Assembly (NCBI RefSeq): GCF_000368865.1
Contig: NZ_KB849730.1
Coordinates: 88,594-152,593 of the forward strand
Source of the DNA: Acinetobacter bouvetii DSM 14964 = CIP 107468
Lineage (GTDB): Bacteria > Pseudomonadota > Gammaproteobacteria > Pseudomonadales > Moraxellaceae
Direction: 5' to 3'
DNA: 64,000 nt
Part shown: piece after piece, positions 19,170 to 27,787 of the stretch
Layout of the letters: every line of letters begins with the position of its first letter
Position numbering within the stretch: position 1 is the stretch's first letter
The notes under the pieces: model-generated
Seen by the model: the letters and a program-made list of their open reading frames with translations, nothing else
What the model was told of the DNA's origin: nothing
The model's database searches: none
Position numbers and translations under genes: made by a program

Positions 19170-19222
19170 GATCTTTTTTCCTAAATTAAAACATGCATCT
19201 TTGAATTGCGCTGCGACTTTTG

Positions 19223-19295
19223 TCATGACCCCTATTCAGCGCTGAAAAGAATGATATGCTAGGGCCGAGCAGAATAAAATCATTTAGGGTCATGA
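19223..19295. promoter_or_regulatory. Inverted repeat across the divergent nuclease-like/parA region
   Basis: Perfect 9-base arms TCATGACCC (19223-19231) and GGGTCATGA (19287-19295), extended by TA on the inner side, lie about 55 bases apart. Each arm contains an ATG on its own strand: the parA start at 19292 and an alternative start for the divergent gene. It could be an autoregulatory operator or an echo of two similar start contexts. Confidence 0.4.
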
Positions 19296-19936
19296 AAACA
19301 ATTTTAGTTGCCAATCAAAAGGGCGGGTGCGGTAAAACCATCACTGCGATCAATCTTGCATCAGCATTGGCGCAAAAAGGCTATAAAGTGGCTTTGGCCG
19401 ATGCCGACAATCAGAAATCCGCGCTGCAATGGCTCAAGCAGCGCCCCGATACGGCAGCGCCTATTCAAAGCTTAGACTGGCGCCATGAAAAATCGATTGG
19501 CGATACGCCTAAAAATACCGAATATTTGATTATTGATGCCCCAGGCGCGCTGTCCGGCGAACATGCGGAACAGCTGGTCAGTGAAGCGCATGCCATTATT
19601 ACCCCGCTGCAGCCTTCTTTCTTTGATATCGACTCGACCCGGCGCTTCCTCAAGCATTTGCAGGAGATTAAGCGCATCCGCAAAGGCAAAGTGCAGATTC
19701 TGCTGCTGGCGAACCGCGTTAAGCCCAACTCCGCAAGCTCTAAAGACATTCAGGAGTTTTTCAATAAAATTGAGCATGAGCCGGCTGCCTGGATTTCAGA
19801 ACGTACCGCCTATGGCCAGCTGGCGATGCATGGCCTGAGTATTTTTGATAAAACTCAAAAGAATTATTTAAGCATGCAGGCGCAATGGCAGCCGCTTTTA
19901 AATGCTATTATTGATGATCCAAGCAATTGGTTTTAA
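19292..19936 (+). CDS. Orphan ParA-family ATPase
   Basis: P-loop ATPase of the ParA/MinD superfamily, 214 residues. The deviant Walker A motif is KGGCGKT near residues 10-16 with the signature lysine, followed by ADADNQKSALQW (switch I) and YLIIDAPGAL (Walker B/switch II). There is no long N-terminal DNA-binding domain, so it is of the short plasmid-type or cargo-positioning class. No parB gene or parS-like site was seen nearby, which makes it an orphan; it probably positions some other cargo. The ATG at 19292 starts at the conserved MKTILVANQKGG, with AGGGT upstream. It diverges from the nuclease-like gene. Confidence 0.85.
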   Translation: MKTILVANQKGGCGKTITAINLASALAQKGYKVALADADNQKSALQWLKQRPDTAAPIQSLDWRHEKSIGDTPKNTEYLIIDAPGALSGEHAEQLVSEAHAIITPLQPSFFDIDSTRRFLKHLQEIKRIRKGKVQILLLANRVKPNSASSKDIQEFFNKIEHEPAAWISERTAYGQLAMHGLSIFDKTQKNYLSMQAQWQPLLNAIIDDPSNWF

Positions 19937-20051
19937 TGCAGAATCAACGCTATAGGCATTGAACGGATCAATTCATCCAATACTTACCAAGCTCTCATAT
20001 TCGAGTGCTTTTTTTTCAGTTAATATGGGTTCCCGGCCCAAGTCAGTGATC

Positions 20052-21191
20052 ATGAATTCAGTGCACCAGTACGCGCCTACCTTACAAAAAGTCTTATTGT
20101 TTGGGCTGTTTTTTGCCCTGCTCTTCCTAAGCTTCAGTGTGCTGAAATACTTTATTGTGCCTGTCGTTTGGGCAGCCATTATTGCCTATATGACTTGGCC
20201 GCTGTATCAGCGGGTTTTGCGCACGTGCAAACAGCGTTCCACCCTCAGCGCAACACTGATGATTTTACTGGTGGTTCTGGTGGTTGGCCTGCCGGTCATT
20301 TTTGCCATTTTCCTGCTGCAGCATGAAGGGCGAAACCTGTATTATGAATTGCAGAAACAGGTCTTTTCCGGCCATGTGAATGTGCCTGACTTTATCCGCC
20401 AGCTGCCGTTTATCGGCAAAGAAGTGTCGCGTACTTTGCGTGAATTGAATAATGATCCGAACAGCATTATTCAGTCTGTACAGCTGTGGATTCAAGGCCA
20501 TCTCAATTACGGCAAAATTCTGCTGAATGAAGTAAGCAAAAATATCTTCAAACTGTGCTTTGCCGTCATGTCGCTGTTCTTCTTTTACCGTGACGGTCAA
20601 ACCATTTTAGGTCAAGTCAGCAAAGCCTTGGAAATGGTGATTGGGCCGCGCGTGCATCACTATCTTTCAACGATTTCCGATACCACCCGCGCTGTCGTTT
20701 ACGGCGTCGGCCTAACAGCGGTCGCTCAGGCGGCTTTGGCCGGCCTCAGCTATTTTGTTGCCGGTGTGCCTAACCCCATGCTGCTGACCATTGTGACTTT
20801 TGTACTGGCGCTGATCCCTTTCGGCCCCCCAGTCGCCTATACTTCGGTTTCGCTGTGGCTGTTTTCACAAGGCCAAACCATAGAAGCGATTGGCGTCATG
20901 GCCTGGGGCGTTTGCATCGTGAGCACCGCCGACAACGTGATCCGTCCGCTGGTGATTTCTGGCGCAACACAAATTCCATTCCTGCTGATTATGTTTGGCG
21001 TACTGGGCGGACTGGCCAGTTTCGGCATGGTGGGCTTATTTGTCGGCCCTGTGATTTTGGCGGTGCTTCTGGCGATTTGGCGTGAATGGCTGCATGAGAC
21101 CCACATTGAGCCAGTCATGATGCCAAAGGCAACCATGGCGCATGACTTCGATTCTGACTTGGATGACATCAATTCTCCGCCCAAAAAATAG
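20052..21191 (+). CDS. AI-2E family membrane transporter
   Basis: Polytopic inner-membrane protein of the AI-2E/TqsA-YdiK family (PF01594 type), about 379 residues. Hydrophobic segments form two groups, residues 13-75 and about 170-345, around a soluble region rich in charged residues. Conserved features include LFFFYRDGQ, the segment VLALIPFGPPVAY and the late GLFVGPVILAVLLA. Substrates for the family vary; export of autoinducer-2 has been shown only for some members. I chose ATG 20052; longer forms from 20025 or 19959 have no good ribosome site. It follows parA by 115 bases. Confidence 0.82.
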   Translation: MNSVHQYAPTLQKVLLFGLFFALLFLSFSVLKYFIVPVVWAAIIAYMTWPLYQRVLRTCKQRSTLSATLMILLVVLVVGLPVIFAIFLLQHEGRNLYYELQKQVFSGHVNVPDFIRQLPFIGKEVSRTLRELNNDPNSIIQSVQLWIQGHLNYGKILLNEVSKNIFKLCFAVMSLFFFYRDGQTILGQVSKALEMVIGPRVHHYLSTISDTTRAVVYGVGLTAVAQAALAGLSYFVAGVPNPMLLTIVTFVLALIPFGPPVAYTSVSLWLFSQGQTIEAIGVMAWGVCIVSTADNVIRPLVISGATQIPFLLIMFGVLGGLASFGMVGLFVGPVILAVLLAIWREWLHETHIEPVMMPKATMAHDFDSDLDDINSPPKK

Positions 21192-21308
21192 GTGAAATTG
21201 ACGATGCGCAGGCGCTCATCCGTTACAAACCTGTCACGGAAATCTCATGGCATTTCTAATTTTGATCTGTTTCAATCATTTAGTTCATATTAGAAAGGAT
21301 GCCCAAAG

Positions 21309-21869
21309 ATGACGCCATCTTTGCTGAAATTCAAACTGAGTGCAGCCTGCACACTGGCTGCCTTATTCGCCGCGGGCTGTTCAACCACTGCAACCATGCC
21401 TGCAACAGACCATGAACAAACTGTGACCATGCATGCAGTAAGCGCGCAAGGGGTTGGTGCAGAAATCGGGACGATTTCACTGCATGACAGCCCTGCTGGA
21501 CTGGTGATCCGCACCAGCCTAAGCCAGCTGCCGCCTGGCCCGCATGGCTTCCACATTCATGAAAAAGGCTCTTGTGACCCTGCCATGAAAGACGGCAAAG
21601 CCGGCGCTGCTTTGGCGGCAGGCAGCCACTACAACCCCAATCACGCGCCCCATCACGGCAACCCGCTGACTGGACATTTGGGTGATTTGCCCTTGCTGAA
21701 TGTGGCCGCAGACGGTACAGCCAAAGTGACTCTGCTGGCGCCGCGCATTAAAGCCGCCGATGTGCAAAATTTAGCGATTATGGTGCATGCGGGCAGTGAC
21801 AACTATTCAGACTCCCCCAAACCGCTTGGCGGCGGCGGTGACCGCATCGCTTGCGGTGTGATTCAATAA
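21309..21869 (+). CDS. sodC: Periplasmic Cu/Zn superoxide dismutase, lipoprotein form
   Basis: Dismutates superoxide in the periplasm. The N-terminus is a lipoprotein signal with lipobox AAGC (Cys near residue 23). Metal-ligand motifs are GPHGFHIHEKGSCD with the H-x-H copper ligands, GSHYNPNHAPHHG with zinc and bridging histidines, and MVHAGSDNYSD with a copper ligand and the active-site region. The last cysteine in RIACGVIQ pairs with the one in GSCD in the family. AGGA precedes the start at a 9-base spacing. It is monocistronic and has its own terminator. Confidence 0.94.
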   Translation: MTPSLLKFKLSAACTLAALFAAGCSTTATMPATDHEQTVTMHAVSAQGVGAEIGTISLHDSPAGLVIRTSLSQLPPGPHGFHIHEKGSCDPAMKDGKAGAALAAGSHYNPNHAPHHGNPLTGHLGDLPLLNVAADGTAKVTLLAPRIKAADVQNLAIMVHAGSDNYSDSPKPLGGGGDRIACGVIQ

Positions 21870-21930
21870 TTCAGGCAATATTCTTTTTTTCAGGATGTTC
21901 TGTGGATAAGTCTTCAGTTATTCACAGCCC

Positions 21931-21961
21931 AAACAGCGGATGATAAGTCCGCTGTTTTTTT
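21931..21961 (+). terminator. Intrinsic terminator after sodC
   Basis: AAACAGCGGA (21931-21940), loop TGATAAG, TCCGCTGTTT (21948-21957), then further T residues. Confidence 0.85.
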
Positions 21962-22091
21962 ATCATTCAGCCCCTGCGGCATAGATGCTTAACTCCAGAT
22001 TTTTGATGTTTTTCTTTCGATATTAAATTGACAGTTTTTACAAATCAGTTCAGGCTTACTGCATAATAAATTTGGCCTTGATCCTTCAGCC

Positions 22092-24242
22092 GTGAACAGC
22101 GTCCGCCAGTGGTTTCAGCCTTTCCAATCCAATGCAATGCTTATTTATTGCCTGCAGATCTGCATTGTTTTAAGCGGGACCACCCTCGGCTTATACTTTT
22201 TAGGCCTGCATCAGCTGATTGTTCCTGTGACTTTAGGCGCGATCGCCACCGCCCTGACCGATTTTGACGACAGGCTCAGCATCCGCCTGCGCAATTTGGC
22301 TTATGTCTGCATCCTGTTTTTCAGTGTCAGCAGCATTCTAGATTTTCTGCATCCCTATAAATTCCTCTTTATTTTATACCTGTCGATGTCCAGCGCCTGC
22401 TTCATTTTAATGGGCGCGCTGGGACAGCGTTATGCAGCGATTTCCTTTGGCACCATTTTGCTGTCCATTTACACTATGTTTGGCCTGGGAGAATACACGC
22501 AGTGGTATTTCCAGCCCAGCTGCTTTGTTCTTGGCGCGCTGTGGTATGGCTTAACGGCGATTCTGTTTTACCTGATCAAGCCGACGCTGGCAGTTCAGGA
22601 CAATCTATCGCGCTGCTTTGATCAAATTGCAGAGTTACTGAATGCCAAGGCCCAGCTGTTTGATCCAGATAATCAAGACAATGTTGAAGCCCTGCTCTAT
22701 GGCCTATCGATTCAGAACAGCGCCGTGGTGCAAAGCTTGAACAGCACCAAAAGCTCTTTATTGACCCGCTTGAAAGCGTCCCGCGCCAACAGCAGCACCA
22801 TTTATTGGCTGAATCTGTATTTTTTAGCGCAGGATATTCACGAGCAGGCAAGCTCCAACTATCTGCATTATGAACAGCTGCATCAAAACTTCAGCCGTAC
22901 CGACCTGATTTTCCGCATTCAGAAAAATATCCGCCTGCAGGCCTTGGCCTGCCATGAACTGGCGCAATGCATTTTACGCAATGACATTTATCAGCCCAGC
23001 GCCAAGGCCAGTCTGGCGCTCAGCCATCTGCACAGTTCGATGCAGGATTGGGTGCGGGATAATCCGCATAATATTGAAGTTAAAAACCTGCAATTGATTT
23101 TAAATAATTTAGACAGTGTGCATGAACGCTTTCTGCATCTGAATGAATTGCAGAACCGCCAGCAGCAGCGCTATCAGCAGCATATCGACAACCTGAATTT
23201 ATACGATGATGATATTCATGGCTGGCATGACCTCTGGCTGAAATTAAAACAGCATTTAACACCGCAGTCGGCGCTGTTCCGCCATGCGGTGCGCATTGCC
23301 TTTGTGTTTGCCGTCGGCTACAGCATTTCCCTGCTGCCCTTTGCTCAAAATGGCTACTGGATTTTGCTCACCAGTTTATTTGTCTGCCAAATGCGTTACT
23401 TTGCCACAAAAAGCCGCTTAAAAATGCGGACTTTAGGCACGATACTGGGCGTAATGCTGGGTGTGCCGATTTTATATTTCGTGCCCAGCATAGAGGGGCA
23501 ATTGCTGCTGACGGTCATTTTTGGCGTGAGCTTCTTTTACCTGAGCGCAAAAAAATACGCCATGGCAACCCTGATGGCCACTTTAATGGTGCTGCTGATT
23601 TTCAATTTAAAGGGCGCGGGCTATGCCATTATTTTGCCCAGAATTGCAGACACGCTTTTAGGCTGCCTGACTGCCTGGTTTGCCGTCAGCTTTATTTGGC
23701 CGGACTGGAATTTCCGCAACATCTCCGCCACCATTAAAAAGAGCGCGAATGCAACCCTGAATTATTTTGATGCTGTGGTGCAGCAGTATCAGCATGGTCA
23801 CGACAACAGCATTGCGTACCGCCGCGCGCGGCGCGCAGCGCATAATGCGCAGACCGAGCTGGCCAGCATGATTTCCAGTTTAAGCACCGAACCCAACCCA
23901 AATCCGGAACTGATTCATTACGCTTTCCGCTATTTGGTGTATAGCCATAGCCAGCTCAGCTATATTTCAGCGCTGGGCAGCCACCGCGAAAAAGTACAGG
24001 ATGCACAAGTGCTGGACTTAATGCTGTGGTGCAAAAATACCTTAATGCATGCATTGCTGCATCAGCGCACGCTGCCTGAGCCGGAAATTCAGCAAAAACT
24101 GCTGGAAATTCAAAACTTAAACACCCAAGCGCAGCTCAGCAGCCGGCTGCAGCTGGTCTTAAAGCAAATCAGCCTGCTGCTGGAAACCTTACCAGAACTG
24201 CTCCATTTGCAGGCCGAACTGCTGCGTCAGGACATTCAATAA
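22092..24242 (+). CDS. FUSC/YccS-type inner-membrane protein
   Basis: A 716-residue protein of the YccS/YhfK (FUSC) family, related to aromatic-acid exporters such as AaeB. It has two sets of about six transmembrane helices (residues 15-155 and 395-525), each followed by a cytoplasmic helical region. Motifs include VTLGAIATALTDFDDR in the first set and NGYWILLTSLFVCQ in the second, typical for the family. The GTG start at 22092 is the only one that keeps the N-terminal helix. The substrate is unknown. It is a single gene with no membrane-fusion partner nearby. Confidence 0.85.
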   Translation: MNSVRQWFQPFQSNAMLIYCLQICIVLSGTTLGLYFLGLHQLIVPVTLGAIATALTDFDDRLSIRLRNLAYVCILFFSVSSILDFLHPYKFLFILYLSMSSACFILMGALGQRYAAISFGTILLSIYTMFGLGEYTQWYFQPSCFVLGALWYGLTAILFYLIKPTLAVQDNLSRCFDQIAELLNAKAQLFDPDNQDNVEALLYGLSIQNSAVVQSLNSTKSSLLTRLKASRANSSTIYWLNLYFLAQDIHEQASSNYLHYEQLHQNFSRTDLIFRIQKNIRLQALACHELAQCILRNDIYQPSAKASLALSHLHSSMQDWVRDNPHNIEVKNLQLILNNLDSVHERFLHLNELQNRQQQRYQQHIDNLNLYDDDIHGWHDLWLKLKQHLTPQSALFRHAVRIAFVFAVGYSISLLPFAQNGYWILLTSLFVCQMRYFATKSRLKMRTLGTILGVMLGVPILYFVPSIEGQLLLTVIFGVSFFYLSAKKYAMATLMATLMVLLIFNLKGAGYAIILPRIADTLLGCLTAWFAVSFIWPDWNFRNISATIKKSANATLNYFDAVVQQYQHGHDNSIAYRRARRAAHNAQTELASMISSLSTEPNPNPELIHYAFRYLVYSHSQLSYISALGSHREKVQDAQVLDLMLWCKNTLMHALLHQRTLPEPEIQQKLLEIQNLNTQAQLSSRLQLVLKQISLLLETLPELLHLQAELLRQDIQ

Positions 24243-24436
24243 AGCGCGTATTCAAAATCACGTTAAATGATTTCTGAACTGAGCAGCGCCGTGATTTTTA
24301 AAAATCTGCAGCATAAAAACCCAGCGCCAAGCTTGGTTTTAATAGCTGATTCTTATCATAATCGTTCAATAAATACGGTTCTTTTTCAGCTTTAAATTCA
24401 GTACACTCAAGGTTCATCCTCATTAAAGCAGTGACC

Positions 24437-24736
24437 ATGAATATCCAAACTTTACGCATTGTTGGCGCACTCGAAGGCATTTCTTTTCTGTTGCTGCTGT
24501 TTATTGCCATGCCCATGAAATATTGGCTGGATAATCCGATTTTGGTTAAATACATCGGCATGGGGCACGGGCTGCTGTTTATTGGATTTCTTGCTGTGCT
24601 GTTTGCCGTGTGCGAAAAGCAAAAATGGTCTTTAAAAATGTTTTTACTGGGTTTGATTGCATCTATCCTACCCTTTGGGCCTTTTGTTTTTGATGCAAAA
24701 TTAAAAAAAATTGAACAGCCTCAGGCAAACGCTTGA
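24437..24736 (+). CDS. DUF3817 small membrane protein
   Basis: A 99-residue inner-membrane protein of the DUF3817 type. It shows three hydrophobic segments with the family patterns RIVGALEGISFLLLL, MKYW and GHGLLFIGFLAVL, and ends with the LPFGPFVFD segment. The family has no assigned biochemical function. ATG 24437 is chosen; a GTG two codons earlier is equally possible. It is convergent with the craA-like gene, with a shared terminator between. Confidence 0.82.
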   Translation: MNIQTLRIVGALEGISFLLLLFIAMPMKYWLDNPILVKYIGMGHGLLFIGFLAVLFAVCEKQKWSLKMFLLGLIASILPFGPFVFDAKLKKIEQPQANA

Positions 24737-24748
24737 GTCTGATCCAAT

Positions 24749-24780
24749 AAAAAAATCCCTCATTGATTGAGGGATTTTTT
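24749..24780. terminator. Bidirectional terminator between DUF3817 gene and craA
   Basis: A-tract with AATCCCTCA, loop TTGAT, TGAGGGATT with T-tract. The symmetric shape fits both convergent genes. Confidence 0.85.
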
Positions 24781-24790
24781 ATGGCGAGTG

Positions 24791-26020
24791 TTAAAATTCC
24801 CCCTCCGCCTTTCTTTGCTGCAAGACGCTGTTCAATACACCGCGCGGAAAACTGAACCACAGCGCAATAAGGGCAAAACATGATACCCCGTATGCCCAAA
24901 TATGGAAGTGTTCATACAGCACACGCACCAGTTCGATCACGATAAAGAAGCAGAACATCATCAGCACGGAAACGGCAGCCGCAACAGTGCCTTTTGAGAC
25001 TTCAGAAGACATTAAGGCAAAGCGGTACAGAACTGAAAAACTGATGCCTTCGCCAAAACTGACCAGCGTCATGCCTAAAATAGCGCTATATAAAAAGTAT
25101 TGCGGAAAAACAGTTCCCAGCAGCACAGCAGCCGTGCCGATCAGCATCAGCGGCAAGCCAATCAAGACGGTTTTGCCTAAAGGCAGCTTGTCGATGATTT
25201 TAATCAGCACGATATTGCCGACAATCAATCCGCCCAGCACAGGAAACTGCGCCAAACCATATTGCATGCTGCTAAGCCCCAGCTCTTCGACCAGCATGAC
25301 TGGAGACAGCGCAATCCACAGCATCAGCGGCATCGCGACCATCGGCAAGCCTAAAGTCAGGCCCAAAAAACGCTTATTTTTAAAGACCCGTTTAAAGTCA
25401 TCTAAAATATAGCCTATTGGCTGCTTAGGCATGCTGCGCTGCTGTTTCGGCATTTTGGCTTTCAGGCCAAACCAGCTTAAAAAAGACAGCAAGGCAATGC
25501 CGATAAAGCCCCAATGCCATGACACATGATCAATGAGAAATGCGCCCAGCACCGGCCCCAGCAAAGGCGCCAGCAGGGAAATATTCGCCATCAGCGCCAT
25601 CACTTTAATAGCATCACGCTCTTCAAAGGTTTCCTGAATAGCCGCATAGCCCACAGCGGAAATGACCGACAAGCCAAAGCCCTGCAAAAAACGCAGGGTT
25701 AAAAAGCTTTCAATGGTATGGGTCAGCAAAATGGCTAAACAGCACAGGGTAAAAAATGCCACGCCGCCCAGCAGAACCTTCTTGCGTCCAACACGGTCAG
25801 ACAGCGGGCCTAAAACGGCCGCAACACAAGCGCCGCCCAGCAGATAAAAGGACATGGATGATGGCGCCCAAGAACTGCTTACGCCAAAATCTTGGGTAAT
25901 GGCAAGCATTGCAGGCTGGACTAAATCGTTGCCGATATAGACGGAAAATTCAAATAAAACCAGCGCCAATGGGAACATTAAGGTGGCACGGCTTAACTTT
26001 TCAGTATGTACGTTTTGCAT
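24791..26020 (-). CDS. craA: MFS drug:H+ antiporter, CraA/MdfA-like
   Basis: Twelve-helix major-facilitator exporter of 409 residues, the same length as A. baumannii CraA and with long near-identical stretches as I recall that sequence (ALVLFEFSVYIGNDL, ALMANISLLAPLLGPVLGAF, SSEVSKGTVAAAVS). CraA is the intrinsic chloramphenicol exporter of the genus and also accepts other drugs. Helix 1 carries the membrane-embedded acidic residues FEF...GND that correspond to the Glu and Asp proton/drug sites of MdfA. The motif GPLSDRVGRKKV is the MFS loop 2-3 signature. The promoter region (26021-26294) shows no obvious operator. Being a core pump, it is not a sign of acquired resistance. Confidence 0.9.
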   Translation of the reverse strand: MQNVHTEKLSRATLMFPLALVLFEFSVYIGNDLVQPAMLAITQDFGVSSSWAPSSMSFYLLGGACVAAVLGPLSDRVGRKKVLLGGVAFFTLCCLAILLTHTIESFLTLRFLQGFGLSVISAVGYAAIQETFEERDAIKVMALMANISLLAPLLGPVLGAFLIDHVSWHWGFIGIALLSFLSWFGLKAKMPKQQRSMPKQPIGYILDDFKRVFKNKRFLGLTLGLPMVAMPLMLWIALSPVMLVEELGLSSMQYGLAQFPVLGGLIVGNIVLIKIIDKLPLGKTVLIGLPLMLIGTAAVLLGTVFPQYFLYSAILGMTLVSFGEGISFSVLYRFALMSSEVSKGTVAAAVSVLMMFCFFIVIELVRVLYEHFHIWAYGVSCFALIALWFSFPRGVLNSVLQQRKAEGEF

Positions 26021-26294
26021 TGTTATCTACATATATGATGCGTACAGGATTGGACTTGGCCTATTTTCAGGGAGAGACACGTCAGCCCAATGACAAGCAC
26101 TGTAATAAATAATTAAAATGTGGAGACCGCGGGAGATCCGCAATGTTTCGCGCCGTATTCACAGGACGCTTAAAAGAAATAAAAATTCAGGGTGAAAAAT
26201 AAAAACTTAAGCCTGTACACCCGCAGATTTAAGTTCCTGTATTTTAGCAGTGTTTGCCCAGCTTGTATTGTAACTTTTGTTAAGCCGTCATCCG

Positions 26295-27158
26295 TCAAGG
26301 CCGAATAAACTGATTCTTTTTCAGGTCTTCGTAGGCCTGCAATATTTCATCAAAATGATTCATCACAAAATAGCCCCGCCCATAAATCGGTTCGTTTATT
26401 GGAGCAGCGCTTAAATATAAAATTGCGCAATCCCGCTGGGCAGTCAGTTCAACCTGTTCACCGCGGCTCGACATGACCGCCATGCCTTGATCTTCTAATT
26501 CTTGTTCTTTTGCCTGAAAAGCGGCTCGGCCGGAACGCATATAAATCAGCGTGGTGTCGCCCTCTTGCGCAGGCAGCTGAAGCGTGTGGCCTTTGCGCAG
26601 GAATATATCGTAAACCTGCATAGAGGTATGGGTTTGCGCAGGGCCAGTTTGCTTTTGATATTCCCCTGCAATCACACGGACATAGCCTGCAGCATGGGCT
26701 AAATCCACTTTGGGGATGCTGGCTTTGTCTAGGCTTTGGTAGCGCGGCGGATTCATTTTGTCTTTGGCCGGCAAGTTGACCCACAGCTGCAGCATTTCAA
26801 AGGGCCCGCCGGTTTGAGAAAAAGCTTCGCTGAATACTTCTTTATGAATGACTCCAGATGCGGCTGTCATCCATTGCACATCGCCAGCAGCAATAATTCC
26901 ACCGCCGCCTGTAGAGTCGCGGTGTTCCAGTTCTCCTTTCAGCATGATCGTAACAGTTTCAAAACCGCGGTGCGGGTGTTCATCAACCCCTTTGCGCAAT
27001 GCGCTGGGCTTTAATGTGCCGGGGCCTATATGGTCAAGCAATAAAAAGGGGGAAACAGTATTGCCCAATTCATAGTGGGAAAAAATCGAGGTGACTGGAG
27101 CAAAGTCACCTACCGCTGATTGAGTTGTGGTGTTATGAATAAAGGCGAGCATTTTCAT
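26295..27158 (-). CDS. Pirin family protein
   Basis: Two-cupin iron protein of about 287 residues. The N-terminal cupin has the metal-binding pattern with HPHRGFET, then LEHRDSTGGGG and the later E-V-F region (GVIHKEVFSE). These histidines and the glutamate are the pirin iron ligands. Some bacterial pirins have quercetinase activity; others only bind partners. The ATG at 27158 overlaps the NADAR gene's TGA in the form ATGA, so pirin is positioned as the third cistron of the island transcript. A second Met three residues in (27152) is an alternative start. The ribosome site AAGGTGA lies inside the NADAR reading frame. Confidence 0.9.
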   Translation of the reverse strand: MKMLAFIHNTTTQSAVGDFAPVTSIFSHYELGNTVSPFLLLDHIGPGTLKPSALRKGVDEHPHRGFETVTIMLKGELEHRDSTGGGGIIAAGDVQWMTAASGVIHKEVFSEAFSQTGGPFEMLQLWVNLPAKDKMNPPRYQSLDKASIPKVDLAHAAGYVRVIAGEYQKQTGPAQTHTSMQVYDIFLRKGHTLQLPAQEGDTTLIYMRSGRAAFQAKEQELEDQGMAVMSSRGEQVELTAQRDCAILYLSAAPINEPIYGRGYFVMNHFDEILQAYEDLKKNQFIRP

Positions 27159-27787
27159 TCAAAAAAATCACCTTGAGGAGGAGTATCGACTACTTCTTGT
27201 ATAAATTTATTCCTATATATAGGCTCTACTGGTCGGCCAAGAAAATTAAAATTTGGAACTTCTAAATAACCAAGTACTTGAAAATCTTTACCTTCCGTTA
27301 TTTCAGCTCGTAATTCCATCAATATACGCCCCAAAACATTTACTCCAATTAGTAAACCTTCATCAGTACGTTTAGCTCCCCAAAAAGAATCTCTACGAGA
27401 TTCTTCGACAATATATTTTTGATTAGAGTACAAAAGGGATGCGCTAAACTTTTCATAGTTGGCTAATAATTTAGCTCTAACAGACCATTTCATAAGTTTA
27501 ATTTTAATTTCCTCAAAATCAGGTCTTATATAATCTTTGTACGGTTTCCCTACCATTTTTGCGGTCATAGGACTTTTTTCAGATAATATTTTTTCTTGAA
27601 TATCAGGCCTATCAGTGAATTTTAAAGCTTGATACAAAGCTTCAGAGGATCTTACTAACGTATCGTTCACAATAATAGGAAATCCAGCAGCCATATTGGA
27701 ATATTCGCCCCATTGTTCGTGGGTTTTCTTAAAAATGGCTAAATCTTGAGTCTTAGGGTTATAAATCCTTTCAGCTAATTTATCCAT
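27155..27787 (-). CDS. NADAR-domain protein
   Basis: NADAR (NAD/ADP-ribose-associated, YbiA-like) protein of 210 residues. Motifs in order are GEYSNM (residues 27-32), SSEALYQALKF (48-58), then SPMTAKMVG, IVEESRRDSFWGA (126-138) and GVNVLGRILMELR (148-160). The E-x-S and W-G patterns are those of the N-glycosidase active site in E. coli YbiA. NADAR members hydrolyse riboflavin precursors in YbiA, and some reverse ADP-ribosylation of guanine in DNA as antitoxins of DarT. The subfamily with GEYSNM and SEALYQ is common next to predicted conflict genes. It overlaps the upstream gene by 8 bases, has AGGAGA as ribosome site and is far richer in A+T than its flanks. No DarT gene is present. Confidence 0.88.
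   Translation of the reverse strand: MDKLAERIYNPKTQDLAIFKKTHEQWGEYSNMAAGFPIIVNDTLVRSSEALYQALKFTDRPDIQEKILSEKSPMTAKMVGKPYKDYIRPDFEEIKIKLMKWSVRAKLLANYEKFSASLLYSNQKYIVEESRRDSFWGAKRTDEGLLIGVNVLGRILMELRAEITEGKDFQVLGYLEVPNFNFLGRPVEPIYRNKFIQEVVDTPPQGDFFE

Noticed and set aside
24340..24375. Fur-like sequence TTCTTATCATAATCG before the DUF3817 gene
   Set aside because: It is not palindromic and shares only one half with the Fur consensus.
24791..26020. Acquired chloramphenicol resistance gene
   Set aside because: The product matches the intrinsic CraA exporter and no mobile element, integron or composition change surrounds it.
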